A DNA stretch of 64,000 bases, from positions 93,501 through 157,500 of the forward strand of contig NC_010575.1 of NCBI RefSeq assembly GCF_000165395.2, written 5' to 3'. This DNA is from Babesia bovis T2Bo. Taxonomy: Eukaryota; Apicomplexa; Aconoidasida; Piroplasmida; Babesiidae. The position numbers were made by a program, and so were the translations under genes. Each line of letters opens with the position of its first letter. Position 1 is the first letter of the stretch. Positions 63,682-64,000 of the stretch are shown here, piece after piece. The notes below the pieces were generated by a model. That model had not been told where the DNA came from, searched no databases, and saw only the letters and a list, made by a program, of their open reading frames with translations.

Positions 63682-64000
63682 CTCTACTAGGGATCTCAAA
63701 TAACACTGGTAATGTTGGAAGTTGGTTTCTTATATATGCATCCGTACTGCCTTAAATGGGAAGGAAGAGACGAAACGTGTTTAATGAATTAGAATTATCC
63801 TAACACATTAGCAGTCAACATCACTCCTGGTTGCCGCGGATGTAACGACTCTGGCAATCACTCAAAAGCAATTTTATATACCTAGTGATCAACGAAATAG
63901 TACCAGTGTAAAATAACGTCAACTATGGCCGTACACACCTGCTTTACGTATATCTTTACCTTATGGCGCCATCAATATACAACCAGCGTCTACACATCAT
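63682..64000. other. Intergenic to window edge
   Basis: 319 nt after the antigen stop codon. No open frame or structured element was recognised. It is presumably 3' UTR and intergenic DNA. Confidence 0.5.

Noticed and set aside
1..64000. CRISPR arrays, insertion sequences, prophage, rRNA operons
   Set aside because: No short regularly spaced repeats, transposase, integrase or rRNA-like sequence was seen; the only clear direct repeat is the 516-bp coding repeat.

Overview
This 64 kb window is nuclear DNA of a piroplasmid apicomplexan, most likely Babesia. The genes are eukaryotic and densely packed. Most are split by very short GT-AG introns, typically 34-38 nt. The content is typically apicomplexan: an OHA/LOTUS protein, a small AP2-domain protein, a malate:quinone oxidoreductase, several proteins with signal-plus-basic N termini that look apicoplast-directed, and a repeat-bearing secreted protein. 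No prokaryotic operons, rRNA, CRISPR array or transposase was seen. The species is not determined from the sequence.

Layout, left to right. 1-10.7 kb: an OHA/LOTUS RNA-binding protein; an Obg GTPase (minus, 7 exons); a large protein with a dienelactone-hydrolase-like C terminus; a tRNA adenosine deaminase (ADAT2-like) whose 3' end overlaps a signal peptidase subunit (SPC2) on the other strand; and a CHMP6/Vps20-like ESCRT-III protein. 10.9-21.1 kb: a giant DEAD-box helicase (minus), POP1 of RNase P/MRP, and eIF3d. 21.6-34.2 kb: a patatin-like phospholipase, a 2204-residue multi-PHD protein (minus) and a rhomboid protease. 34.4-46.3 kb: an unassigned helical protein, ribosomal protein L15, coatomer zeta, an AP2-domain protein, malate:quinone oxidoreductase, a GCFC-domain (PAXBP1-like) protein and a probable mitochondrial membrane protein. 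46.7-58.1 kb: a 2247-residue helical protein, then a ZIP metal transporter flanked by two Nudix hydrolase genes in inverted orientation. 58.1-64 kb: an AT-rich gap and a 1323-residue secreted protein carrying 2.4 copies of a 516-bp repeat.

These are mostly independently acting housekeeping genes (RNA processing, translation, secretion, mitochondrion, chromatin), not one pathway. The most unusual structure is at the right end. The two Nudix genes share a 147-bp tract running exon-intron-exon with only two mismatches by eye, while the rest of the genes have diverged, and only one copy has an intron inside the Nudix box. The repeat antigen beside them also shows recent duplication.

Exon joins were worked out by hand from GT-AG sites, reading-frame continuity and family conservation. 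Several nominal ORF starts fall on non-ATG codons, so starts were moved to an ATG or to an upstream exon where one could be supported.
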